This document shows, piece after piece, positions 8,392 through 16,711 of a stretch of DNA of 23,527 bases. This DNA comes from Ilumatobacteraceae bacterium (lineage in GTDB: Bacteria; Actinomycetota; Acidimicrobiia; Acidimicrobiales; Ilumatobacteraceae). Below the pieces are notes generated by a model. The model had not been told where the DNA came from, made no database searches, and worked only from the letters and a program-made list of their open reading frames with translations. Location of the stretch: contig JAENVT010000149.1 in NCBI GenBank assembly GCA_016650435.1, positions 1 to 23,527 of the forward strand, written 5' to 3'. Made by a program: the position numbers and the translations under genes. How positions within the stretch are numbered: position 1 is the stretch's first letter; each line of letters starts with the position of its first letter.

Positions 8392-9153
8392 ATGACGCCC
8401 CACGATCACCCGCTTTTCGAGTTCGACCCGTCGCAGCAGGCGGTGATCAATCCGTCGATTCACAAACCAATTCCCGGATTTCCATCTCGTGCGGTGACGT
8501 GTTGGTTCGGCAACGTCGTCCGCGATCGAACGATCGATTTGGAGCCTGTTCACAACGTTCCGTTCGAGCACGGCGATCACGCGATCTTCGTGATCCAGCA
8601 TCGTGGGTTCGAGGTTGCTCTTGTCAGCCCAGGTGTCGGAGCTCCCGCCGCGGTGACATCACTAGAGGTGCTGATCTCGCTCGGTGCGACGCACATCATC
8701 GGCTGCGGCGGTGCTGGAATCGTGCGCTCCGGCTTCGACGTCGGCCATGTCATCGTGCCGACCGGCGCGATACGCGACGAGGGAACCAGCTACCACTACG
8801 CGCCGGCCGACGCCGAGGTCATTCCCCATACGTTGGCGTTGACCGCGATCGACAACGTGCTGACGGAGGCCGGTGTTCCGCACGATCGCGGCCTCACGTG
8901 GACGACCGATGCGTTCTTCCGCGAGACGCCTGCCAAGGTTGCCCGTCGTCGCGAACAGGGGTGCATCACGGTGGAGATGGAGGCTGCCTCGATGTTCGCC
9001 GCCGCTGCGTTCCGCGGGGTGGTCTACGGCCAGTTGCTGTACGCCGGCGACGATGTCAGCGCAGCCGAGTGGGACCACCGCCATTGGGAGGCGCAGGCGT
9101 CGGCACGCGACCGCCTGCTGGACCTTGCCCTCGATGCCGTCATCCGCCTCTAG
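8392..9153 (+). CDS. Nucleoside phosphorylase family protein (uridine phosphorylase-like)
   Basis: Member of the PNP_UDP_1 fold, which splits nucleosides with phosphate or water. The 253-residue protein shows the glycine-rich phosphate region (SPGVGAPAA, 79-87; IGCGGAGI, 103-110), GAIRDEGTSYHY (125-136), TTDAFFRE (171-178) and the ribose-binding TVEMEAASMF (193-202). The EGTSYHY and TDAFFRE segments resemble uridine phosphorylase more than MTA/SAH nucleosidase, but exact substrate is uncertain. It lies 21 bases after ispG on the same strand, so it may be the last gene of the long cluster. It ends 18 bases from the convergent manA. Confidence 0.85.
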   Translation: MTPHDHPLFEFDPSQQAVINPSIHKPIPGFPSRAVTCWFGNVVRDRTIDLEPVHNVPFEHGDHAIFVIQHRGFEVALVSPGVGAPAAVTSLEVLISLGATHIIGCGGAGIVRSGFDVGHVIVPTGAIRDEGTSYHYAPADAEVIPHTLALTAIDNVLTEAGVPHDRGLTWTTDAFFRETPAKVARRREQGCITVEMEAASMFAAAAFRGVVYGQLLYAGDDVSAAEWDHRHWEAQASARDRLLDLALDAVIRL

Positions 9154-9155
9154 CT

Positions 9156-9169
9156 CTGCCGGCGGGCAG
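9156..9169. terminator. Small hairpin between convergent genes
   Basis: CTGCC (9156-9160) and GGCAG (9165-9169) can pair around a four-base loop in the 18-base gap between the nucleoside phosphorylase gene and manA, which converge here. It has only five base pairs and no T-run, so a bidirectional terminator is a guess from position. Confidence 0.3.
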
Positions 9170-9171
9170 GC

Positions 9172-10212
9172 CTACGACTCTTCGACGAGGAAGATCCTTG
9201 CAGGGCCGCGCAACTCGATCGTCTCGCCGACGGCCATGTATTGGCATTCGCCGTGTTGGGCACCACTGACCCATAGCACCAGCTCGCGATTCGTGGCCCG
9301 ATGCGACCGGGTCTCTCCGTCACCGAGCTGCAACTCCGACATGACGAAGGGGGTAGTCGGCGTGTTGTAGTGCCAGCGACCGGGTTCGAGCTCGGTGCGT
9401 TTGACGACCGGATCGGGCAATGGTTCGAAGTCGAGCACCCTCAGCAATTCTTCGACGTCGATGTGCTTCACGGTCATGCCGCCGCGCACGACGTTGTCGC
9501 TGTTGCCCATCACCTCGACGCCGAAACCGCGCAGATAGGCGTGCAGGTTTCCGGGGCCCAGAAACACCCCCTCGCCGGCCGACAACAGCACCCGGTTCAG
9601 CAGCAGGGTGACCGCGACCGAAGGGTCGCCCGGGTACTGATCGGCGAGTTCGCTGACGAGGTTGGCTTCGACCCGGTGATGTCGCCGGCACGCGGCAATC
9701 GTCGACTTCGGGTCGAATTCGCCGCGATACAACGCGGCCACCGTCGTCGCCAGCTTCTCGTTCTGCAAGAACGCGGCCAGATCGTGTGCATCGATCTGGT
9801 GCAGCAGCGCGATGGTGTCGTCGACGGGGCGGAACCCGCACAGCGTGTCGAACGTTGTCAGCGCGCAGAGCATCTCCGGCTTGGCGAAGGAATCGCGATA
9901 GATCCGCTTCGGCGAGTCGCGGGGAATGCCCAGTTGTTCCTCGCGCTCGAACCCAGCCTCGGCGGTGATTCGGTCCGGATGGGTCTGCAGCGACAACGGC
10001 TGCGCGGCAGCCATGAACTTCAACAGGTACGGCAACTCGCCGGCCACTGATTGCAGCGGCGAACCGTCGTCCAATGTCGATGGTGCCAGCGGGTGCGTCC
10101 CCATCCACCACTCCGCCCAAGGTTGACCATCGGGTGGTTCACCGACCATCTCGGGAATCGAGGTTTGATCCCCCCATGCGTAGTGCTGGGCCCGCCCGTG
10201 GACTCTGTGCAT
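9172..10212 (-). CDS. manA: Mannose-6-phosphate isomerase, type I
   Basis: Zinc-dependent cupin-fold isomerase interconverting fructose 6-phosphate and mannose 6-phosphate, supplying GDP-mannose and glycan precursors. The 346-residue protein begins with a typical QHYAWGD (9-15). It carries the ligands Q76 and H78 in SLQTHPD, E113 in AKPEML and H224 in GPGNLHAYL, and the active-site stretch VEVMGNSDNVVRGGMTVKH (232-250). Length is at the short end for the family (about 390 in E. coli). It diverges from the TrpB2 gene, with 67 bases between the starts. Confidence 0.95.
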   Translation of the reverse strand: MHRVHGRAQHYAWGDQTSIPEMVGEPPDGQPWAEWWMGTHPLAPSTLDDGSPLQSVAGELPYLLKFMAAAQPLSLQTHPDRITAEAGFEREEQLGIPRDSPKRIYRDSFAKPEMLCALTTFDTLCGFRPVDDTIALLHQIDAHDLAAFLQNEKLATTVAALYRGEFDPKSTIAACRRHHRVEANLVSELADQYPGDPSVAVTLLLNRVLLSAGEGVFLGPGNLHAYLRGFGVEVMGNSDNVVRGGMTVKHIDVEELLRVLDFEPLPDPVVKRTELEPGRWHYNTPTTPFVMSELQLGDGETRSHRATNRELVLWVSGAQHGECQYMAVGETIELRGPARIFLVEES

Positions 10213-10279
10213 GCCACGACACGCTAGTGGCGCGACGGGCTACCGTTCCGTCGTCTACCCACGTCCAACGAGGTGTGCC
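10213..10279. promoter_or_regulatory. Divergent region between manA and trpB2
   Basis: These 67 bases must hold the upstream signals of both divergent genes if each has its own promoter. GCCAC (10213-10217) and GTGGC (10227-10231) form a short inverted repeat that could be an operator. No convincing -35/-10 pair was recognised. AACGAGG ending at 10273 is a weak SD for trpB2. Confidence 0.3.
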
Positions 10280-11635
10280 ATGCAGAACAAGATCCTGTTG
10301 ACCGAAGATCAGATTCCGACGCAGTGGTACAACATCATCCCCGATCTTCCGTCACCGCCTCCGCCGCCCCTGCACCCCGGCACGATGCAGCCAGTCGGCC
10401 CAGACGATCTTGCGCCGCTGTTCCCGATGGCGCTGATCATGCAGGAGGTCACGCAAGACAGCTACGTCGACATCCCTGGTGGCGTGCTCGACGTCTACAG
10501 GCTGTGGAGGCCGTCGCCGTTGTTTCGCGCTCATCGTTTGGAGAAGGCGCTCGATACCCCGGCGCGCATCTACTACAAGTACGAAGGCGTCAGTCCGGCC
10601 GGCTCGCACAAACCCAACACGGCCGTGCCGCAGGCGTACTACAACCATCAAGAGGGCATCACGAAGCTGACGACCGAGACCGGTGCCGGGCAGTGGGGCA
10701 CTGCCTTGGCGTTCGCCACCGCGCAGTACGGCATCGAGTGTGAGATCTGGCAGGTGGCTGCTTCGTACGTTTCGAAGCCGTATCGCCGGATCATGATGGA
10801 GGTGTACGGGGCGACGGTGCACTCGAGTCCCAGCAACCTCACGGACTTTGGCCGCTCGCTACTCGCCCAGGATCCGGATCATCCAGGCAGTCTCGGCATC
10901 GCCATCTCCGAGGCCGTTGGCGCGGCGGTCGCCGATCCGAAGACTCGGTATGCACTCGGCAGCGTGCTGAACCACGTGCTGCTGCACCAGACGGTGATCG
11001 GGGAAGAGGCGCTGTTGCAACTGGCAATGGTCGGCGAAACTCCGGACCTGTTGGTCGGTTGCACCGGTGGCGGTTCGAACTTCGGGGGACTGTCATTCCC
11101 GTTCCTGCGCGAGAAGATGGCCGGCCGCATGAATCCGACCATCCGGTGCGTCGAGCCGGCGGCGTGCCCAAGCTTGACCAAGGGCGAGTATCGCTACGAC
11201 TTCGGCGACACCGCCGGGATGACTCCGTTGATGAAGATGCACACGCTCGGCCACGACTTCATCCCGCCGTCGATCCACGCCGGTGGTCTGCGCTATCACG
11301 GCATGTCGCCGCTGGTGTCGCACATCTACGAACTCGGCCTTGCTGAAGCCGAGGCCATTCCGCAGACCGAATGCTTTGCCGGCGCGCTGACCTTCGCGCG
11401 CAACGAGGGGATCTTGCCCGCGCCCGAGCCGACTCACGCGATCGCCGCCGCGATTCGCGAGGCCAAGCGCTGCAAGGAAACCGGTGAGAGCAAGGTCATC
11501 CTCACCGCGCTCTGTGGCCACGGCCACCTCGACCTCGCCGCCTACGAGAACTATCTCGCCGGCAAGATGGTCGACTACGACCTCACCGACCAAGAACTCG
11601 CCGACGCCATGTCAACCGTCCCCGTCATGGCCTGA
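10280..11635 (+). CDS. trpB: Tryptophan synthase beta chain, TrpB2 type
   Basis: PLP-dependent fold-type II enzyme that condenses indole with serine (or a related substrate) to tryptophan. The 451-residue protein is of the longer TrpB2 class, with the N-terminal TEDQIPTQWYNIIPDLP and the WRPSPLFRAHRLEK block. K111 in GSHKPNTA should bind PLP, E133 in TETGAGQWG is the catalytic glutamate, and GGGSN (263-267) holds the PLP phosphate. No trpA lies nearby, as is usual for TrpB2. The start at 10280 matches the family N-terminus (QNKILLTEDQ); the frame is open to 10211, but that would overlap manA's start. Confidence 0.94.
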   Translation: MQNKILLTEDQIPTQWYNIIPDLPSPPPPPLHPGTMQPVGPDDLAPLFPMALIMQEVTQDSYVDIPGGVLDVYRLWRPSPLFRAHRLEKALDTPARIYYKYEGVSPAGSHKPNTAVPQAYYNHQEGITKLTTETGAGQWGTALAFATAQYGIECEIWQVAASYVSKPYRRIMMEVYGATVHSSPSNLTDFGRSLLAQDPDHPGSLGIAISEAVGAAVADPKTRYALGSVLNHVLLHQTVIGEEALLQLAMVGETPDLLVGCTGGGSNFGGLSFPFLREKMAGRMNPTIRCVEPAACPSLTKGEYRYDFGDTAGMTPLMKMHTLGHDFIPPSIHAGGLRYHGMSPLVSHIYELGLAEAEAIPQTECFAGALTFARNEGILPAPEPTHAIAAAIREAKRCKETGESKVILTALCGHGHLDLAAYENYLAGKMVDYDLTDQELADAMSTVPVMA

Positions 11636-11642
11636 CCAGTCC

Positions 11643-11681
11643 GGGCGCGATTTCGGTGCCCGCAGTTCGGTTTTCGCGCCC
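11643..11681. terminator. Bidirectional terminator-like hairpin
   Basis: GGGCGCGA (11643-11650) and TCGCGCCC (11674-11681) are perfect 8-base inverted repeats in the 50-base gap between convergent trpB2 and nucS. T-rich stretches flank the inner side of each arm, and an alternative smaller stem GGGC/GCCC (11643-11646 with 11658-11661) is possible. Position and symmetry suit a terminator shared by both genes, but the 23-base loop and lack of an external T-run make it non-classical. Confidence 0.45.
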
Positions 11682-11685
11682 AGGC

Positions 11686-12345
11686 TCAGAAGAGGCGGAG
11701 CTCGTCGGCGCGTAGGCCGCGCAACTCGTCGTAGTCGACCTCGACCACCGTGAAGCCGCGCGACTCGGCCAACACCCGGGCCTGCGGTTTGACGATCTGG
11801 GCGACGTACACGCCGCGCACCGTGCCCAGCGACGAGTCGAGATGCAGTCGCTCGATGTAGCGGACGAGTTGCTCGACGCCGTCGATCTCGCCGCGACGTT
11901 TGACTTCGATCGCCACCACCTTCCCGTCGCGATCGCGGCACAGCAAATCGATCGGTCCGATGGCGGTCGGATACTCGCGGCGGACGAGGGTCATGCCCTC
12001 CTCGATCGCGTGCGGCGACGCGGCGAGCAACTCCTGCAGGTGCGCTTCGACGCCGTCCTTCTGCAGCCCGGGGTCGTCTCCGAACACAGCCTCGGTGTCG
12101 GACAGCACCTCGTGCAGGGTGATGGTCAGCGACTCGCCTTTCGGGTTCGTCACCGTCCACGCCTCCTCGCCCGTCACCAAGATGTTGGGAGCGTTCATCC
12201 AGTTGAGCGGCTTGTACGCGCCACCGTCGGCATGGATGGCGACGCAACCATCCGCCTTGACCATGATCAGGCGCACAGCCTCGGGAAGGTGAGCGGTCAA
12301 TCGGCCGGCGTAGTCGACCGAGCAACGAGCTATGACAAGTCGCAT
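11686..12345 (-). CDS. nucS: Mismatch-specific endonuclease NucS/EndoMS
   Basis: Cuts both strands at mismatched bases and provides non-canonical mismatch repair in actinobacteria, which lack MutS/MutL. The 219-residue protein matches the actinobacterial family from its first residues ([20 protein letters not shown]) through AYKPLNWM (43-50). The RecB-like nuclease core has D133 in [10 protein letters not shown]147 and K149 in AIEVKRRGE and the QLVRY motif (159-163). The C-terminus ADELRLF resembles the known sliding-clamp-binding tail. The frame is open further upstream to 12546, but that would overlap the methyltransferase; the ATG at 12345 follows a near-consensus SD. Last gene of a three-gene minus-strand cluster. 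Confidence 0.96.
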   Translation of the reverse strand: MRLVIARCSVDYAGRLTAHLPEAVRLIMVKADGCVAIHADGGAYKPLNWMNAPNILVTGEEAWTVTNPKGESLTITLHEVLSDTEAVFGDDPGLQKDGVEAHLQELLAASPHAIEEGMTLVRREYPTAIGPIDLLCRDRDGKVVAIEVKRRGEIDGVEQLVRYIERLHLDSSLGTVRGVYVAQIVKPQARVLAESRGFTVVEVDYDELRGLRADELRLF

Positions 12346-12350
12346 CGCCC

Positions 12351-12361
12351 GATCACCCCTT
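12351..12361 (-). promoter_or_regulatory. Strong Shine-Dalgarno of nucS overlapping the upstream stop
   Basis: On the minus strand this reads AAGGGGTGATC, almost the full complement of the 16S rRNA 3' end, and it includes the TGA stop of the methyltransferase. It lies five bases before the nucS ATG (GGGG about ten bases before). It decides the start and suggests translation independent of, or re-initiated from, the upstream gene. Confidence 0.7.
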
Positions 12362-13264
12362 GGGGCGCACGCCGATGCGGGCCCGGTAGGTGAACCAGAA
12401 TGGATGTTCGGCGCTGCCCAGGATGGCGCGGGCTTCGTCCGAGAACCTGTCGACCCCCAAGGTCGCATCATCGAGGCCGTGACGCCGCAGCGCCTGGTAG
12501 TCGCCCTGACTCTTGAACAGTTGCACGAACCGATCGGCATCACCACGTTGCTCGCTGAGCGCGGCGATCTCGACGCAGTGGTGAAACTGCTGGCTGGCGA
12601 TCATTCGCCGCAAATGCTCACCCTTGTGCCAGAACTGCACGCCGTCGGTGATCGTGACAGCGGCAGCCGGGTCACCGGAATCGGTCGGTCGCAACTCGTC
12701 GGTCTGCGGCGATGATGACGAGGTACGGGTCGCGACAGAGTTTGACGCCCAACCGGCCATTCGTCGTTCGTGAACGGCGACCGTGGCTCGTGCCGTGTGC
12801 CAGGCCTGCTCGGCAGCGGCATTGCCGACCGACGGAGGCCAGTCGCAGTCGAGCGCCGCGAACACTCCGCCGGGCCGCAATATGCGGGCGACCTCGGTGA
12901 ACGTGGACGATGGCTCCATCCAGTGCAGCGCTTGCACCGCCAGCACGATGTCGGCGGACCCGTCCGCAAGGTCGGTGGCGTTGGACCAGCCGGCGACGTA
13001 CCGCACGTGCGGCAGGTCCGTCACAGTTGCCGCACGCACACGCATGTCGTCGCTGGGTTCCACGCCGATCACCTCCGAAGACCAACCGGCAGCCCACCGC
13101 GTCGACAGACCGGTGCCGCAGCCGAGATCGACGACGACTGCGGGGTGGTCACCGCCGGCGTAGTGGGTGATCACGTCGGCGAGCGTCGCCGGTGGGACGG
13201 GCCGTACGGCGTCGTACAGATCGGCGAAACCTGAGAAGCGGTTGGCGTTCGCGTCGAGACTCAC
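12353..13264 (-). CDS. Class I SAM-dependent methyltransferase
   Basis: Rossmann-fold methyltransferase of the Methyltransf_11/25 type; substrate unknown. The 303-residue protein has motif [14 protein letters not shown] (44-56), the motif II acidic residue in [10 protein letters not shown] (65-74), and the post-motif [19 protein letters not shown] (126-144). The C-terminal part ([11 protein letters not shown], then [11 protein letters not shown]) resembles a group common in actinobacteria. Residues 171-207 are a Ser/Thr/Asp-rich insertion between the halves that I do not expect in the family. GTG start nine bases after the UbiB-like gene, without a clear SD; nucS follows seven bases later. 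Confidence 0.85.
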   Translation of the reverse strand: MSLDANANRFSGFADLYDAVRPVPPATLADVITHYAGGDHPAVVVDLGCGTGLSTRWAAGWSSEVIGVEPSDDMRVRAATVTDLPHVRYVAGWSNATDLADGSADIVLAVQALHWMEPSSTFTEVARILRPGGVFAALDCDWPPSVGNAAAEQAWHTARATVAVHERRMAGWASNSVATRTSSSSPQTDELRPTDSGDPAAAVTITDGVQFWHKGEHLRRMIASQQFHHCVEIAALSEQRGDADRFVQLFKSQGDYQALRRHGLDDATLGVDRFSDEARAILGSAEHPFWFTYRARIGVRPKG

Positions 13265-13273
13265 GGCGAGAAG

Positions 13274-14866
13274 CTAGCGACCGAACTGGTCGCGCATCCG
13301 CTTCTGGATGAGAGCGCGCCTCGATTGCAGTTCTCGGTAGGTCAACTGCTCCGTCGACAAGTCGACACCGAATCCAGCCTTGACGCCATCCATGTTCAGT
13401 TCGAATGTGGTCTGGTCGATGCCGAGCTCGCGTCCGAGTTGTTCCCCGTGACGCTCGGCGAACAACATCGAGATGTTGGCGATCTCGGCGAGCAGATCGA
13501 GATCGGGTGCCAAGCGAGCCATCGCTCCATCCAAGAAGACCATGTTCTTGACGTACAGCATCAGCTCTTTCGGCATCTTCGCTCCGTAGCCGAGCAAGGC
13601 CTTGACGACCCGCTGCACTTCGGCGACCAGTTCTTCGCCAGTCAGCATCGTCGGGTCGATCGGCGCCTGGTCGAGCCGTAGGTCGCGCATGACCATCTGC
13701 AGATCGACGTCGGCAGGCAACGCGCCGAGGTCGCGCATCGCCGCCAACTGTCCTTTCACATCGTTCGTCGTTGCGCAGACCATCATCCGCAGAAACGCGA
13801 GGCGACGATCGCGGGACAATCGACCGACAATTCCGAAGTCGAGTAGCGCGGTGCGCCCATCGGCAAGCACGAACAGGTTGCCGCCGTGCAGGTCGCCGTG
13901 GAACACCCCGTAGACCATCGCTCCTTCGATCAGGGCAACCATCGCGGTGCGCACGACGGCTTCGGTGTCGACCCCGGCGCCCTTCATCCCTGCGACGTCA
14001 TCGAAGTTGAAACCGTCGACGCGCTCCATCACCAGCACCCGGCGAGTCACCAGCGACGTGTGTGGGCGAGGCACGACGTACCCGGTTTGCTTCAGGTCGT
14101 GGAGCATGACCGCGATGTCGATCATGTTGGCAGCTTCCATGCGGAAGTCGAGTTCCTCGACGATCGTCTCGGCGAACAACTCCACGAGCGCCGGCGGGTT
14201 GGCCAACGAGGCGATCGGAATTCGGCCCACGAGGTGGGGAGCCAGCCATGCCATGACCGTGAGATCCTTGTGAACCAGCCGGGCGACACTCGGCCGTTGC
14301 ACCTTGACGACGACCTCCTCGCCGGTGTGCAAGGTTGCCGCGTGAACCTGGGCGATCGACGCTGCGGCGAGCGGAGCGCGGTCGAACTTGGCGAAGACCG
14401 ATTCCAACGGCACGCCGAGATCTTCCTCGACCACCTTTCGAACGTCTTCGAACAGTTCTGCAGGAACCTGATCGCGGCATTGCTTGAACTCTGAAACCAG
14501 CTCAGCGGGAAAGATTCCCTCGCCGCTGGAGATGATCTGGCCAAGTTTGATGTAGGTCGGGCCGAGCCATTCTGCGGCTCGGCGTAGGCGGCCCGAAATG
14601 TCGGCACGACTCGCCTCAGGTGTTGCATATCGCTGGCGTTTCTTGCGCAGCCACCACGGCCCGATCGCGCTGGTGAGGCGACCGGCGACTGCGATGACTC
14701 GCAGTCCTGGCGGTATCTTGCGCGGCCGCGTCAGCGCCGGGACACTGGCCTTTGCCGCTTGGCGAAGCAGGCCGGCAACCGGGTACCACAGGAGGGCATC
14801 GCGATCGAGCACCCAGGGTCCGTCATCTCTGAACGCGCCCCACTCGGTGTCGTCGGCGATCGTCAC
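13274..14866 (-). CDS. ABC1/UbiB/Coq8-family protein kinase-like ATPase
   Basis: Atypical kinase-fold protein; relatives support ubiquinone or other lipid metabolism, but a substrate here is not known. From the GTG at 14866 the 530-residue protein has the family-defining KxGQ motif YIKLGQIISSGEG (105-117), the Ala-rich loop AAASIAQVHAA (167-177) and the nucleotide-site lysine in VVKVQRP (K188). It also has EELDFRMEAAN (237-247), HGDLHGGN (323-330) and the DFG triad (343-345). The frame is open back to an ATG at 15025, but that would overlap the divergent gene at 14995 and adds a Cys/Arg/Ser-rich stretch, so GTG 14866 (MTIADDTEW) is preferred without SD support. It is first of a tight cluster with a methyltransferase and nucS. 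Confidence 0.9.
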   Translation of the reverse strand: MTIADDTEWGAFRDDGPWVLDRDALLWYPVAGLLRQAAKASVPALTRPRKIPPGLRVIAVAGRLTSAIGPWWLRKKRQRYATPEASRADISGRLRRAAEWLGPTYIKLGQIISSGEGIFPAELVSEFKQCRDQVPAELFEDVRKVVEEDLGVPLESVFAKFDRAPLAAASIAQVHAATLHTGEEVVVKVQRPSVARLVHKDLTVMAWLAPHLVGRIPIASLANPPALVELFAETIVEELDFRMEAANMIDIAVMLHDLKQTGYVVPRPHTSLVTRRVLVMERVDGFNFDDVAGMKGAGVDTEAVVRTAMVALIEGAMVYGVFHGDLHGGNLFVLADGRTALLDFGIVGRLSRDRRLAFLRMMVCATTNDVKGQLAAMRDLGALPADVDLQMVMRDLRLDQAPIDPTMLTGEELVAEVQRVVKALLGYGAKMPKELMLYVKNMVFLDGAMARLAPDLDLLAEIANISMLFAERHGEQLGRELGIDQTTFELNMDGVKAGFGVDLSTEQLTYRELQSRRALIQKRMRDQFGR

Positions 14867-14994
14867 AACAGCATGATCGCAGCATCGAGGGCTGATCGTG
14901 GACGCGCCGCCGGAAACTTCGGTCACAGATCGCGCCCGGCACATCGACCAGTTCCGACTACGATCCGCAGCAACTGCCACGTCTGGGGGGACGA
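14867..14994. promoter_or_regulatory. Divergent region between the UbiB-like and phosphohistidine-domain genes
   Basis: A 128-base gap between divergent starts, likely with promoters for both. TACGAT at 14959-14964 could be a -10 for the plus-strand gene, but no -35 partner was found. GGGGGGA (14985-14991) is the SD of the gene at 14995. No strong inverted repeat was noticed. Confidence 0.3.
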
Positions 14995-16662
14995 ATGAGC
15001 GATCGCTACTACGTGACCGATACATCGCTGTCGGAACGCTTCCCTATCTACACCCGTGCCAACGTCGGTGAGGTCTTTCCCGATCCGGTGACACCGCTGA
15101 CCAGCGACACGGCGCTGTACCTGGCGGAACTCGGTTGGCGTGATGCCTGGGAGCGGATGGGTGCGTTCGACCTCGACGAATTCCCGCCCGACGACTACTG
15201 CCAACTCGGGGTACTCGGCGGCTATTGCTATCTCAATGCGTCGTTGATCCGCCTCTTTGGCGAACGCGCCCCCGGACTGACGTGGCAGATGATGGACGAG
15301 CAGTTCTTCGGTGCGCAACCAGGTATCCCGCCGTATGAGGAGATGCCCGGCGATGTGCGACCCGACAAGACTGAGAAGATCGGAGCCACGTTCGGCTGGG
15401 TGTTTGCCCAGCAGAGTCTCGACGACCTCACCGAGCTCACTGAAGACCGTGACGAGACGAAGGCGTTGCGCAACAACCGTCCCGACCTGGGCTCCCTCAG
15501 CGATGAGCAGTTGTGGCAGCGATTCCAGGCGATGCTCCCGATACACCGCAAGATGTTTGCTCACCATCTCTTCACCACATACATGGCCACGGTGCCGGTC
15601 AGCGTGATCGTCTCGGTGGCCACAGCGGTCGGTCGTCCGGATCTGATCATGCCGATCATCTCGGGCATCGGCGATGTCGATTCGGCTGCACCGAGCCATG
15701 CAATGTGGGCGCTGTCACGACTGGACCCCGTCTCGGCCGAGTTCACGACGGCGTTCGACGACTTCGTGCACGAGTTCGGGAGCCGCGGGCCGAACGAGTG
15801 GGAGAGTCGATCGCCGTCGTGGGAGACAAAGCACAGCCTGGCGCTCGTGGCGATCGACTGCATGCGCAAGGCTCCCGACACTGCAGACCCTGCGCGGCAG
15901 TTCGCGATCCGCGCCGATCAACGAGCCACGGCTTCTGCCGAACTGCTGGCGACGGTCGCTGCCGACCCAGCTACGCACGGTCAACTCGCTGCGGCGATCG
16001 GGTGTTCGGCGGCTTGGTTGCCGGGTCGCGAGCGAACGAAGACCAACAACATCAGGGTCATTCACGAGATGCGCATGGCAATGCGCGAGCTGGGGAGTCG
16101 GATGGTCGACCGCGGCGCGTTCGACGAGATCGAGGACTTCGGGTTCGTTCGCGAAGCAGAGATGCCGACACTGCTGGCTGACCCGCACTCGATGACCGAC
16201 GAGATCCGGACGCGCCGCGCCGAGTATCAAAATTTGCAACAGCTCGAGCCGCCGTTTGTGTTCGTCGGGCACACCGAGGGGCCCGACACGTGGGCGCGAC
16301 GCGACGCCGTTCGCGTCGATCGGCTCTCGCAGGGCGACACCATTGTCGGTCTTCCTGGTTGCCCGGGTGTCGCCGAGGGCATCGCTCGCGTGGTGCTCGA
16401 TTCGAATGACCCTTCGGCTCTGCAACCGGGCGATGTGTTGATTGCTCCCATCACCGATCCTTCGTGGACACCGCTGTTCGTTCCGGCCGCAGCTGTGGTG
16501 GTCGATGTCGGCGCGGCTCTGAGCCACGCCATCATTGTCAGTCGCGAGCTCGGAATTCCATGCGTGATCTCGGCCATCGGAGCTACCCGCAACATTCCCG
16601 ACGGCGCCCGGGTGCGCGTCGACGGCAACACTGGCACCGTCACGATTCTGTCCGTTTCGTAG
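14995..16662 (+). CDS. PEP-utilising-enzyme swivel (phosphohistidine) domain protein without ATP-grasp domain
   Basis: The last 110 or so of 555 residues form a PEP-utilizers swivelling domain: GLPGCPGVAEGIARVV, PGDVLIAPITDPSWTPLF, then VDVGAALSHAIIVSREL with the candidate phospho-acceptor H511. The first 440 residues are helical and resemble the middle (rifampicin-binding-like) region of rifampin phosphotransferase and similar actinobacterial proteins. RPH (about 860 residues) and PEP synthase also have an ATP-grasp domain that loads the histidine; none is visible here. The protein may need a partner, or may have lost phosphotransfer. ATG with GGGGGGA upstream. Function unassigned; the swivel-domain call is firm. 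Confidence 0.82.
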   Translation: MSDRYYVTDTSLSERFPIYTRANVGEVFPDPVTPLTSDTALYLAELGWRDAWERMGAFDLDEFPPDDYCQLGVLGGYCYLNASLIRLFGERAPGLTWQMMDEQFFGAQPGIPPYEEMPGDVRPDKTEKIGATFGWVFAQQSLDDLTELTEDRDETKALRNNRPDLGSLSDEQLWQRFQAMLPIHRKMFAHHLFTTYMATVPVSVIVSVATAVGRPDLIMPIISGIGDVDSAAPSHAMWALSRLDPVSAEFTTAFDDFVHEFGSRGPNEWESRSPSWETKHSLALVAIDCMRKAPDTADPARQFAIRADQRATASAELLATVAADPATHGQLAAAIGCSAAWLPGRERTKTNNIRVIHEMRMAMRELGSRMVDRGAFDEIEDFGFVREAEMPTLLADPHSMTDEIRTRRAEYQNLQQLEPPFVFVGHTEGPDTWARRDAVRVDRLSQGDTIVGLPGCPGVAEGIARVVLDSNDPSALQPGDVLIAPITDPSWTPLFVPAAAVVVDVGAALSHAIIVSRELGIPCVISAIGATRNIPDGARVRVDGNTGTVTILSVS

Positions 16663-16671
16663 GCGCCCCGA

Positions 16672-16688
16672 CCTCGGGATCGCCGAGG
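16672..16688 (+). terminator. Hairpin between the swivel-domain and MFS genes
   Basis: CCTCGG (16672-16677) and CCGAGG (16683-16688) form a six-base-pair stem with a five-base loop, ten bases after the upstream stop. A competing stem GCCCC/GGGGC (16665-16669 with 16687-16691) is possible. No T-run follows, so this is a weak terminator or attenuator candidate before the MFS gene. Confidence 0.35.
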
Positions 16689-16711
16689 GGCCACAGCTAC
16701 GCTCGGGCCAC

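Noticed and set aside
7561..8601. A 346-codon minus-strand frame opposite ispG
   Set aside because: It crosses ispG and the next gene antisense and has no motif; a codon-bias artefact.
9301..10050. A 249-codon plus-strand frame opposite manA
   Set aside because: manA on the minus strand carries every zinc ligand; the opposite frame has no family signal.
14867..15025. An upstream ATG start for the UbiB-like gene
   Set aside because: It would overlap the divergent gene at 14995, which has its own SD, and the added residues are unlike the family N-terminus.
14995..16662. Calling the swivel-domain protein PEP synthase or rifampin phosphotransferase
   Set aside because: No ATP-grasp domain is visible and the length is only 555 residues, so a full enzyme name is not supported.
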